From Armillaria gallica (taxonomy: Eukaryota > Basidiomycota > Agaricomycetes > Agaricales > Physalacriaceae): a stretch of 64,000 nucleotides of DNA. Each line of letters opens with the position of its first letter. Position 1 is the stretch's first letter. The translations under genes were made by a program, and so were the position numbers. This document shows, one piece after another, positions 33,850 to 44,480 of this stretch. Below the pieces are notes generated by a model, which worked only from the letters and a program-made list of their open reading frames with translations, made no database searches and had not been told where the DNA came from. The stretch covers positions 248,001 to 312,000 of the forward strand of contig JBANDB010000002.1 in NCBI GenBank assembly GCA_037576215.1. Direction: 5' to 3'.

Positions 33850-35626
33850 CAGGAGTAGTCCCAGGTTCGATTCCTGGGCCCAGTAATTTGAAGGTGGATA
33901 AAAACTTTTTGTTACAGACAAAAGTCTGCGAGGGATAAGTAAAGGTACTGGAAGAATTTTTTTGTCGGCTGGGTGGATATGAATAAGGTTTCCCTACATT
34001 GCGTGGCCTTAGCACTACTGCAAGCCAGGCATATTGAATGGGGCTGAAAGGAGTAAACGGATGCTAGGGATAAGTTGTGTGAATGGGGAGGATACGTGGA
34101 CACTGACTCAGCGCTAAGTAAGGTTTCGTGTCATAATGATGGTGGCACTCTGTTATCGTGTCAACGGCGCTGTAGCGGAAAGGCGTCCACATTAAATTCC
34201 AAGTTCGATCCCAGCATGCGACAATCTGGATGATTCTCTTTTTTTTGAAGAACGATGTTTTTGTGAAGTACAGGCTGAGGAAGGAAGAGGGCCTGTTGCA
34301 GTGGCCTTGCACCATCATCACATTGACCAGAATTGCTTGACAAGCACAGACCTTTGGATAGACTCGGAGTCTCGGACTCTGGTTCTTGACCGGTCTGCTG
34401 GGGCGTCGTTATGATGAAAGGAAGTCTTAAAGGTCGAGTATACGAGGAAGCTTCAGGGAAGGAGTTATGAGTGAAATACAGTGATGCTCTGGTACTTGTC
34501 CTGTCGATATGGTCGGCATATCCAATCGACGGCATTGTGGCGCATTGCACAAGTCGCTTGAGTATGATGTCCCTGGTTCAATTCCTGGGTCAATCAATTT
34601 GGACGTTAAACGAACTTCTCTTTTGCGACAGTCAAACATCGGGATGTGGTGTGTTCGAACAGCCTAGTCACGGGGCCTGTCTTTTAGCCATTTCCTAATA
34701 TTTAGTATTAGACCGGAGCATTCCTGTGAAGAGTTCGTGAAGAGGCTGTGCTCGTCAGATCAGGCCGATCCGAGCCTCGACGCGACCGTGACATACACGT
34801 GGTCTCGGGATTTCCCTTTTCGATCCGAGGCGGTATCAGGTACCATGCGGGCGAATTATGGTTCTTTTTCATCGTTGGACCCTTCCCCCACCTTCCACCA
34901 CCACCTCCAAGTCTCCTTTCCTCTCACTCTGCCCTTTCTCGAAGTTCTACTACTTGACGTGTTCCGTCTTTCATCAGGTGCGCTTATTTAATTATGACAT
35001 ATCAATTGATGTAACTCACCTCATTGTTCTCAGGTCCATCTTTTCACAGGCGCTCTTTCTTCCCGACTGTCACGGCATTTAACTGCAGCTCTGGGATTCA
35101 TCCTTATCGTTGCTGGAGGGTGTATTATATTTCGTGGTCGAGGTGGTTAGTGAGCTGGCAATACGTGCGTCGTCTTTCTGTTTCATATTACCCCTGCTAA
35201 CCGAGCACCAGTGTATCATGTCATCAACGGCATCGTCGTCGTCCTCGACGCCCACCGACTCTACAAGCCCGTCCTCTACTGACAAGCGACCGCTCATCGC
35301 AGGTGTAACCCTCACCTCCGTCGCCCTCCTCGTCATCGCCATAATTCTCTTCTTCACCTTCCGACGCCGCAAATCCTCCGGTTCAGGCTCGGAAGACTAC
35401 ATCTTCTCCAGACACGCTACGGTCGTCGACCGCTCCCACATCGCCTCGCGAATAACGCCCTTTGGCGCACCAGGTGGAGAGACGCCACAGTTTGGTGCGT
35501 ACTAATTCCGTTGATGCAGCTGTTGGCTGTACTGAGAAGCTTCCGCAGTGCACACGCCGGGGTCTAACATGCGTATAGCGAATCGAAGATCTGACGGGGT
35601 ATGGACGTTCTCTGATCCTCGAGCGC
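33850..35626 (+). repeat. Segmental duplication, copy 2
   Basis: Matches 28239-29995 in the same orientation, about 5.6 kb downstream. Similarity stops near GAGCGCCG on both sides. It carries SINE-like heads at 33864, 34165 and 34505-34650 and the intact membrane-protein gene. Confidence 0.85.
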
Positions 35627-35796
35627 CGTTCACACCTCAAGGCGTCGGTGACCTTACGCCCGCGTCTCCCTGGTCCCGAGATAAGAAGGGTTTCCGTAAG
35701 GGCGCCTTTGATGCCTACGAGTTCGAGCCCGATCCGAGCGTCCTGCCACCCCCAGCGTATGCTTACGGAAACGAAAACAGATACCTCAGACAGTGA
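35218..35796 (+). CDS. Single-pass membrane protein with Ser/Thr-rich ectodomain (at least 2 exons)
   Basis: From ATG 35218 the protein has a Ser/Thr/Pro-rich stretch (MSSTASSSSSTPTDSTSPSS), one membrane helix (about residues 27-47, LIAGVTLTSVALLVIAIILF), a basic stop-transfer (FRRRKSSGSGSED) and a cytoplasmic tail. A 54-nt intron (35495-35548, GTGCGTAC to CCGCAG) joins PQF to VHTPGSNMRIANRRSDG, and the frame ends at TGA 35796 (NENRYLRQ). This layout resembles Mid2-like fungal wall sensors and other single-pass proteins of unknown role. Upstream exons are possible: GTGCGTCG to GAGCACCAG around 35165-35210 looks like an intron with a TGCTAAC branch site, so the true N-terminus, perhaps with a signal peptide, may lie further 5'. 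Copy 1 at 29.6 kb is frameshifted. Confidence 0.6.
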
Positions 35797-36664
35797 CCGC
35801 CCCTCCCTCCCATTATAATGAGGACTAATTTATGATTTTTATGGCTGGATTTATTCTCGGATATAACTTTTCACCTTCGCTTGCATTATCGCTTTCGTTC
35901 GCATCTTGCTTTCTTGTTTTATTTGATTTTACTGATTCATCGCACTGTTGATACCCACCCACATCAGCTTCTTCAATTCAATTTCTTTTACTTTGTCGTA
36001 ATGGAACCGCTGTTTATCATGATGCGGCAACACCAGGGAGCCGTCCATTCGGCTCATTATCGGAGTGGGACAATGGCACCAGACAACGAAAAACGAGTAA
36101 GCTATGTTGCAGTAAACCTGATATGCTTCATTCTACCGCAGGTTACCTGTGATTATATCGCCTTGATCAACGCGCCTCGTCACGGTCGAGAGCATACGAG
36201 CGAGTTTTATCTCCCAGGATGCAGATACGATATCTGTCTTCTTCATTGGTTTCCTGGCGGTGCACATCAGCCAATTGCAAGAAGACGATTGAAAAGCCTC
36301 TCTTCTGACCTTCGAATTTATCATCTGATTCTCCTCGGACCTGTATTTTAGCGTGGAATAAAAGGGGTACAAAAGGATTCGGCGTGTGGATAGATGTTGC
36401 TCGCTTCGTACTGTCAGTATAAGTACCATGAACACAGGCGAGGTGCTGATACACGATGCAAAAGCGGATTGCTAGCTAAATTGTCGTATCATGTAATGAT
36501 AGTTTCGCACCAGGCTCAATACTAGCCAACCAGGCAGTGAAAGGTTATTATTTAATACCGTCGCTGCCATGTGTTACAGTTCGTAGTACTCCTTGCTACA
36601 CGTGTCACGCAGTGAAAGTTGTAGTGGAGGAGCAAAAACAAAAATAGCCGGATGTTGCACAGGA
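35797..36664. other. No supportable gene
   Basis: Frames such as 36001-36351 (plus) start with ATG but show no domain and no splice logic. The composition is intergenic. Confidence 0.4.
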
Positions 36665-36756
36665 AGGCACTAGCAGGGTTCGAACCTGCGTTGTGGGAAG
36701 ATAAGCTCACTAAGAGTGGATCAAAATCCCAAGTGCTGCCACTACACCATAGCACC
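36665..36756 (-). tRNA. tRNA-Gln (UUG) with a 21-nt intron
   Basis: Read on the minus strand, the acceptor stem GGTGCTA pairs with TAGTGCC (two G-U pairs), followed by an unpaired T. The D-arm region is GGTGTAGTGGCAGCAC. The anticodon stem TGGGA/TCCCA holds a loop with TTG at positions 34-36. The T-arm is GCAGG TTCGAAC CCTGC. An intron (36700-36720 on the plus strand, 21 nt) sits after position 37, the canonical place for eukaryotic tRNA introns. The mature length is 71 nt before CCA addition. It decodes CAA. Confidence 0.93.
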
Positions 36757-38654
36757 GACGACACACATTTTTACAATAGCCAGATCTGAGGTTGTGATTC
36801 CTTCGCCTCTTTCTAACGTAGTCGTCTCCATGTTTTTGACTAATGTTGTCCACATGCAGCGACTGATTTATAGTTGTGGTAGTCATCCAGGCTATTACAC
36901 GTCCCAGACTGAGTGTTCTGGGGAAGATGCAAGCCGAAACAAATTCGGGACGCGCTTGCTCTCAATATCGACGGCGCGTGCTTTGTGTTCTGTTTTTCAG
37001 TGGTATCATGAAATCAATATCGGTACCGAAAGTCGGAAGTCCACTTTTGTTTAGTTGCTAATCGTGTTTTCCCTGATACTTTGCATAGCTCTCCCATTAT
37101 TGCAAGGTGGTAGTAAATGGAAACCCTACAAACCGTGGACGAAGATGTGAGTACCGATCTTCGAAGACACGTCCACAGGAGAACGTGCCGCGTTTGCTGT
37201 GCTTCCATTCTTTCCAATCATACCTGTAGGTTCGCAGAAGGGCAACGAAATCAAAGTGCAATAAAGTCAATCAGAACCGGAAGAAAATATCTGTAGAATA
37301 TAGATCGATCACCGTTCAAAATGAACAGATTCAAAACAGGACTTGTCAGAACTCAGCGTATTTAAAATTAGGGATGTTGAGGCGCTTTGACTAGATGCGT
37401 AATGCAAAGCCAATATATTCAAGGATATAGCGGCGTACCAGGCAGGTGTAATCCGCTTGAGTCCGATACCTTATTCGTGGCAAAAACCGACTAGATATGA
37501 CCAGTCGACCCGTGCCAGTTGAGCTAGTCCTGAAGCGGCCCATCGTCGCGCGCCTAAATAGACCTAGTTAGACCCCTCACAAACAAGAATCCTCGAGAAA
37601 ACCTTACCGTCTTCGGAAAGCGTATCGGATACACAGTATTGTTAGGTACAACGGATAGAGCCGGTATATAACTGAGACTCGCGACGCGTATCCTATTAAA
37701 GCCTTCGACGATATTAGGATCCAGCGGTTCAGCTTGAGTATCCCTGCAACAGATGTTCATTTGGAAGGGAATAATATGAACTTCTGATCACCAATACCGG
37801 CCGGGTGAGTTCCAATGCTTGGAAAGTACACGCCGCAAGTATGAAATGTTGTAAACCTTGGTAGAAACAGGCAATAACGACGTTGAAGCTGAGTCGCTGT
37901 GATGGGTGGAAAGAAAGCCGGACCGATGCACAGCCACTGAACCTTTGCTTCTTCCCAACCATTCCTGTTCGTCTACCTCTTGCTTCGGTTAGCTCTCCTA
38001 TTGAACCTCACTCTTTCAAGCGTCACGATGAACTGCTCTCCAAGCTCAAGATATACTAGCCGCACGCGGAATACCGATCTGTTCGAACTTCACTGACTTT
38101 GCTGGGTTGAATAAAAGTGTCATTCAATGCGAGATGCGGTGTCCTCAAGCTGGTCCTTAGCGTTCTCTGCGCTAGTCCGTGACCTGTGCTGCCATCCGAT
38201 ATGCCGACACGCTTGTTCCGGGACCAGCGATCGCCTTGACCTGCACTTGAATCGTCTTCGGATGGCCTCAGTTTTACGGTGAGCTTAGTTCGATCAGATT
38301 ATCGGGTAGCCAGACTTGGCTTGTCTTATTCACATGCTGGTCGAATGCTGGGAGTAAACACTTATTCTACAGCGTTACCAGCCGTCTTGCAGATTTGGCC
38401 GTCCAACTGATCGGGGCTATTTTAGTTTTCTCATTTTTGTGAAGCAACGGCTCTTAAACTGACCGTGTGGCATTGATAGACCCTTCTGGTAGCACAAAGA
38501 GGCCACCAAAATGCATGATCTGTGCGCTCGTGTCTTGGTTATTGATTTGTTATCATCATTGACGCTTTGACCGACGTCGGGCTGGCATGAGGGCACAGGT
38601 ACATAGAGCTCTCCCGACAGTTTGCAATCCCTCAAATCCCTGCTTTGACTCACG
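36757..38654. other. No supportable gene
   Basis: Only short frames without domains or a convincing exon chain on either strand. Confidence 0.4.
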
Positions 38655-39383
38655 ATGCCATCACAGGTGGGAATCTCCCTGTCTCGTCATTTAGCCTATC
38701 TCAAGCTTCCAACAGGAAGTCACTCTTCCGTCTTTTGACGAACTTATTCATAGCCTGGTACGCACTTCAGCCTACTATGCTGCCCGCGTCCTATATTCTC
38801 ACATATCAACCTGTAGAATGATCAGAATCCCCTAACCGTCAATCATCATGGCCACCAGAAAATACCGGGTCCCCTTGGCCCCCAACACCAGTGGCTGAAG
38901 CAAGCTTTAGGCGTTGTACTCGAAAATCACGTTAGTCCAGTATTATTGTATCAGACTTTGCGTCTCATTGGAATCACTCAGCCTCTAGGACGTGGCTACT
39001 CTGTCCTGAAACCCCCAGAAACACGGCCACCATCGCACGAGAAACAAGACTGTTCGGACTCTGGGTGTTGCTCCCTCCTGAACCGATGGAGCCCGTTTCC
39101 CCGGATTTACGTCGATTCATTGAAAACTCAAGGCAAATACTATACCGTTTATCTTCATCGCCCTAAGTGGGATGAATGCACAAGCCTTCCCGTCATCAAG
39201 AGTATCCCATTCATTTCAAACGATCCGATTGACCAAGAGTTCGGTCTCCCTGGCGTCAGCATCATTCGTCTACTCGCTATGGAACCCGGCATCTTGGCCG
39301 ATTCCAACAGTGTGGTTCTAGATGCTCAATCTCTATGGCCGACGCGCGCTTGGTCCCCCCAAGTTAGGGTGAACGCTCTTTAA
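38655..39383 (+). CDS. Uncharacterised spliced gene, about 189 aa
   Basis: Four in-frame exons with canonical GT-AG introns: 38655-38666 (MPSQ), 38716-38757 (EVTLPSFDELIHSL), 38817-38930 (NDQNPLTVNHHGHQKIPG and on), 38982-39383. Introns are 49, 59 and 51 nt. The last exon contains YYTVYLHRPKWDECTSLP, then FGLPGVSIIRLL. I recall similar short proteins of unknown function in other Agaricomycetes, with a longer C-terminus, but cannot check this. A donor at 39364 and acceptor at 39421 would replace the last residues by VKGHPRVKYRCYNNTVEY, so the true end may be further 3'. No function is proposed. Confidence 0.5.
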
Positions 39384-40146
39384 AACTTTGATTTGCCTCC
39401 CCTGAGTTTAACTTGCATTTAGGTTAAAGGACACCCTAGAGTGAAATATCGCTGTTATAATAACACGGTGGAATACAAGCATGCAGTCCTAATTCATCTG
39501 GGCCTAGCTTATATATAGTCTTGCGTCTGATTTTTACCAGGACATCGATCAAGTATGAGATACTGCGTGACCGTCCTTGCTTGTGACTCACTAATATGAC
39601 AGACCTTCGAACAGAAGCCTTTCGATTTGATGCGTCTGAGGCTCGTTTCCCTTTACACAGTGGATCCTTTAAGGTTACAGTGGAATGTGGCATATGCAAT
39701 CGTGGATACTTGAATGAGGCTCCCGAGTAGTGGCTATAAGTATTGTATTTTACTGAACTATGTAATTGCGGGACCGGTACTGTGCACTTCAGTATTCGGC
39801 GTAAACGCATATGCAGCTATTGTTTCCTCTGTGACTCGGGTTAGTTTCGAGTGGAGTTGTGTGCCCAGCGTTCTTCACGCCCAAGACGAAGCGTAAGCAT
39901 TGGGCTTCGTCTTGATTTATGCTGCGACATTATCCGATCCGTAGGCCACCGTTGCAGCCGATTCCCTCTCTTCTGGAGATTCGAACTGGATAGTAACTCG
40001 GTGTGAACTAATTTTATAGACTGTACAGTACCGTATAACCCAAATGTGGATGCCAAAGTAGCTTCTTGAACACCAGAGAGATAACACAACGAAAAGACGT
40101 AGAGGTAGAAATTGAAACGTAACTTACCACTGAATGATCTAGCTCC
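39384..40146. other. No supportable gene; possible 3' exon of the upstream gene
   Basis: Apart from the alternative last exon discussed for 38655-39383 (39422 onward), I see only short frames. Confidence 0.35.
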
Positions 40147-41733
40147 CTAGCGTACAATTAGACCTCCCTGGCGCAGTTTCTCCCAGCGCTCCGAATCCCC
40201 AGGGTCGTCTTTCAAACGGACTTCCTTCAGTGAAGCTTGTCCCTCGCCCGACGGTCCTATAGCGCGTCGGGATTCAACCATCTCAGTAATAATTCGGCCA
40301 TGGTCTAAGAACTCCAACTGTGTGCCTTCGAGGGAAAATATTTTCAAGTGCGGAACCAATTCGAAATTTCCGTCTCGGGATCTTCCAAGTGCGGTGAAGA
40401 GGGTTTCGTCCTTTATGATGGTTTCAAGTATCATTGCGCTCAAATTTGGAGTCCACTGTAGCATATTGGTCAACGCGCGTCCATGAATACATATATCAGA
40501 GTTTATCGTCAGCTCTGTCAAAGCTGGCGCTGTGTGTTCGGATATCACTGGGAATACAGGCCCTTCAGAGGGAAAGAGTTTTAATCTCTGAAGGGCTGGT
40601 AGGCGGAGCCGGGACAGAAGCCAGACAGCAGAACCGACGAGGGCAAGGTTCCGAAGACCAGTCTGTCTGATCACGGGAATTTCGATTCGTTGCGGTAGGG
40701 TACGATCCTCTGAGTCGACCAACGTGATAACAAAAGTGACCAAATGTTTGGCTCCGTTAGATTGGAGGAGAGATACCGCATCGGAGGTCGTCGAGGTTAG
40801 ATATAACTCAGATATCTTTTCCAATGGTAGAGCAAACAACCTCGAAAAGAAAGGCGCGTCCGACACGAGTTGTTGTGTTACTGACAACTCTCGGAGACGG
40901 GGGGCTTGACAGAAGCCATAAACACCAGTTGAATCGGGCCGTATGTCTGACCGATGGAAACCGGACACCTTAATTTTCAAGGTCTCCAAGAGAGGTAAAC
41001 AATGTGATATACTATTGAACAAACGGAAAGAGCGGAGCGATGCAGCGACGTCGAGAGATTTCCATCGCGCCGATGTGGGCAGAATCATCGCAAAGACCGG
41101 GTGGTGCGAGAAGTCCTTATGACCCTGGATGTAGACTCTGAGGAGATGCTTTCCCGCTCTGTCCAATACTGTCCCTAAGCGGAATACCGACTCCATATGA
41201 TTCGCGTAGAGGTCCATTTTCAAATGAACATTTGCCCATAATCCTGCCGATGCTAATGCAGTCTGTCTCCAAGACGCACAAACCTGGGAGAGTACCCATG
41301 GTGCCGTTTTAGCATTAAGCGAATCCTCCGTATACTCGAGGAGACATGCAGTGAATATTTCGATCAACACATCCTCTGGTAGTCTGCGAACGGGATTGAG
41401 AAGACTTTTGGCATCCGTGATATGCTTTACGGTGCGGGCCTGCTCTTTTAAGAGGATTTTCAGCGTTTCTCTGACTGCAGCGATGCGCTGGGGTAGAGAA
41501 GACAGGTTGGCTTCGCCCTCGCGGACAACGGCCTCGAGAGCCGTACGTTCCGAGTCTACAGGGCGGTCATTGCACGACGACAGCTCCTCGAATCGCGATG
41601 AAGGGAGAGTAGGGGTAAGGCTTTCCCCTGGCATTGCATACCCACATTCAGGGCATTTTAATAAACTGACTGGGGGCGTGTCAAGGGAGTGCGTAACGGG
41701 TGAATTGGGAGAATCTGGCTGATATAGTGCCAT
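40147..41733 (-). CDS. F-box protein with N-terminal coiled coil, 528 aa
   Basis: One uninterrupted exon of 528 codons. Residues 27-30 form a CPEC pair, 60-105 predict a coiled coil (ALEAVVREGEANLSSLPQRI and on), and 115-160 hold an F-box-like motif (PVRRLPEDVLIEIFTACL, then APWVLSQVCASWRQTAL). The remainder is Leu-rich with repeated LRELSV- and LKIF-like strands typical of a leucine-rich solenoid. This architecture is one of the most expanded gene types in mushroom-forming fungi. Its likely role is SCF ubiquitin-ligase substrate binding, with target unknown. A decayed paralogue lies at 62478-63699. The start at 41733 is the first ATG and is followed by a disordered, Pro-rich N-terminus. Confidence 0.85.
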   Translation of the reverse strand: MALYQPDSPNSPVTHSLDTPPVSLLKCPECGYAMPGESLTPTLPSSRFEELSSCNDRPVDSERTALEAVVREGEANLSSLPQRIAAVRETLKILLKEQARTVKHITDAKSLLNPVRRLPEDVLIEIFTACLLEYTEDSLNAKTAPWVLSQVCASWRQTALASAGLWANVHLKMDLYANHMESVFRLGTVLDRAGKHLLRVYIQGHKDFSHHPVFAMILPTSARWKSLDVAASLRSFRLFNSISHCLPLLETLKIKVSGFHRSDIRPDSTGVYGFCQAPRLRELSVTQQLVSDAPFFSRLFALPLEKISELYLTSTTSDAVSLLQSNGAKHLVTFVITLVDSEDRTLPQRIEIPVIRQTGLRNLALVGSAVWLLSRLRLPALQRLKLFPSEGPVFPVISEHTAPALTELTINSDICIHGRALTNMLQWTPNLSAMILETIIKDETLFTALGRSRDGNFELVPHLKIFSLEGTQLEFLDHGRIITEMVESRRAIGPSGEGQASLKEVRLKDDPGDSERWEKLRQGGLIVR

Positions 41734-43301
41734 CTATATGAAGCTATATAAGACAGGCACTGGAATCTTAAGGCGTCGAGGCTCACCGTCGACCGAACTC
41801 GCACTCGTTCCCACAGAGTCGGTATTCTTTGCTTTCTTCCAAATATGGGCCTGGTAAAGAAAGAGCTTGAAACCGACGACAAAGAGTAGGTCTGTATGAC
41901 TAGGAAGCTTCCAGACTAACGAAGGCGTTCAGAATGGCAGGAAAGCGACTCCAAGAGATGAATCGATAAGAGATAAGTCCCCGATCACATGGCATGCATC
42001 ATTAAGTAGTAATAGTAGTCGCACTGGCAAGCGGTCCCTAAAAAGGAAACAGCCAATGTTTTCTGCGCCGTTGCTACCAAGCCGTCAAAATACTTAATAG
42101 TAGCATCGCAGACCGCGTAGGACCCCTGCCGCTGTGACTGACGTCATAGTGGCGGAAACTATGAAGCGTCTCACGGGTTTGGATCCATACGAAGGGACTA
42201 GGGTGTATAGAAAGAAGTATGTGTAAATAGACGTTCAAAGAGGACAATGTCTGTATAATGTTCCCTCGAAGCGGGAGGTACATAACCAGGGACCATCGCA
42301 AATATACCGAGAATATGATGCACACATTTTCAGAGCAATCTTGCATTTCAAGATGTACGTCTCCGAAAAAGCGATCTCGGTCAGCATGACCCATATGCAT
42401 AAGGTGCTACCTCAATGAATGTCATCATGCCAGCGTCATAACACCGACACAACCGAAACCATATGAAGTCTATGTGAGACAATGTCTCCTCAGTGCAAGA
42501 CAGAGCCTGCGGTTCGGTGTACATGAAGGAAATGCAGCATCGAGGCGCAATGCTAGGAAATCCAAGGCGTCAATGACACATGTAGCTACAGTGCAAACTA
42601 GAATCACCGCAGAGCAGCGAAGCTGGATAATACGTTCAAACGCCAGACACCCGGTGCCAGTTCGGCATAACACGGAGGGTCCGCAACTGTACCACAACTG
42701 ACAGTAGTCGTTGTTGTATGGTGTATTAATGCAATAAGAGCGGGGCAAAGCGTGATCCAGGTGCAGGGCAGCGAACGAACATTCTGAGACCTTTTCAGCA
42801 AGAGCGAAAAAGGGGTAAAATGTTGCGCCAGCCAAAAATGCACCCTTCCAGTGATCAACAACAGGTGCCAGCCAAGTATCGTGTACGTATTGCGAGTATA
42901 AGTGTGAGTGGGAGATGAAAAAGGGAGAAACAGTAAATCGATGGTGGTTGTTTACGAGTAAGGACACAGCCCATGCGACCTACATCCTAAATTCATCGTC
43001 CAGTCTGTTTATGACTTCGCGAGTCTGCTGACACCTTGAAATAACAGTGGATATGGACCTGAGATCTAGAAAGCCATGTCATGATGCTTTCAGGGTGTAC
43101 ATCCTTTCTGAAATCAAGCATGAGGAAGTCAGCGCCAGAATGACGGTCCGTCCTAACCGTCGTTGAACAAACTCTCCTGTACTCGACAAATATGTTCTGC
43201 GATCGTTGATCCCATTTTATCGACGATACAAGACACCCCAGTGAGGTATTTCACTGTATTGGAATCCATTTTCGTAAACACTCACATACTCGCCACACTG
43301 G
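41734..43301. other. No supportable gene
   Basis: A 165-codon minus-strand frame (42470-42967) has mixed hydrophobic segments but no domain, no codon-like periodicity that I can see and an overlapping plus-strand frame. I do not annotate it. Confidence 0.4.
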
Positions 43302-44480
43302 CTAGAAAGCGCCTTCGCACAGCAACACTTCGTCATCCTCCGGTAACAGGCAAGTAGAGTATACGATTCTCTCCGCGAACGGAACCTTCTGTATTTTACG
43401 ACCACAGGCGCCATGTAAACCACCGCAGCCATTCTGCCCAATCGAGTCTGTCGTGGAGGATAATGTGGCGCAGGAGTTTTGGGGAGAAAACGTGGTGAGA
43501 TTAATCACCACAGCCGGAGGATAGGACTTACCGGGACAACAGCCCATATCCGTGAAATGCAGATCTTCGAGGGGAAGTAGAGTAGAGCACTTACAGTCTC
43601 TCAAACGGTATGGGATCGGACTTTTGAGGCTACCAAGGTAGGTAATTGGCTTCGGCTCTTCCCCCACTCCCAAAAGGGACTGGATGGAATCATAATCATG
43701 CAATTCTAAGGCCTCAATGGAGCCTGTTGCGGAGAATTCTGTGAGCCTACTGTCAAGATCGTCGGGTTTTACTCTCGGGACCGTCATGATAAGCGGATGG
43801 AGGGTTGGCATGTCCCTGAGATGGTCAAATGGTGCGAGTACCGGCGCAAGGACCCAATCAGGAACGGCCGGGTCCATGGTATACGAGGTTCGTGCGAACT
43901 TAACAGTAAAGACAACGAGACCTAGCGTCGCAAGCGAGAGGCAAAGATTTGTAGGACCGGAAGGATTGTATCGGTCGCATGGAAGAAAGAAGACTTTCTT
44001 CCCGCTGGTGTCGTCCTCCACACTGACGAGGTAAATAGCGCTGACCGTGTTTTTTTATCCGTGGCGACTCATATAATAGAAGATAAAAGGCCGAAGCAGA
44101 GGAGGAGGAAGATAATTAGTCACCGGTATCCACAATGGCGAATCTAAAATATTTGGACATGCGCAATAACTTGGAGCGCGAGATGACACATTGAGAGATG
44201 AGGAAAATTCGGAAGACCAGTCCTTTCGAAGTTCGTTGACAGTTTTGTCGAGAATTTCTTGAGGCTGGATCTGGGGCGCGCGAATCTGGTGCATAAGGGA
44301 GTTCAGGTCGTGCCCAAGGAGATAAATAACATTTCTTGCCTCGGTTTTATCGTTGTGGGTGTAACAACGGCACCGGATGTGGCTGAACCCGGTCATGTGG
44401 TGCGCGGGTATCGGGCCACGATGCCGTAAATGAATTTGAAATCCACCTTCCTCTCTGACCAACAACACCGACAATGACAC
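43302..44480 (-). CDS. Uncharacterised, probably spliced gene on the minus strand
   Basis: Two sizeable minus-strand frames lie end to end: 44480-44055 (141 codons, with GFSHIRCRCYTHNDKTEARN and LLGHDLNSLMHQIRAP) and 44021-43302 (239 codons, with DRYNPSGPTNLCLSLATLG and VPRVKPDDLDSRLTEF). Their compositions look protein-like, and a junction near 44020-44060 could be a short intron, but I could not define splice sites that join them. The distal part contains several Cys residues. No family is recognised. It may be one gene, two, or a decayed gene. Confidence 0.3.

Noticed and set aside
42470..42967. A 165-codon minus-strand ORF as a gene
   Set aside because: Odd composition, no domain, overlapped by frames on the other strand, and no splice or promoter context.
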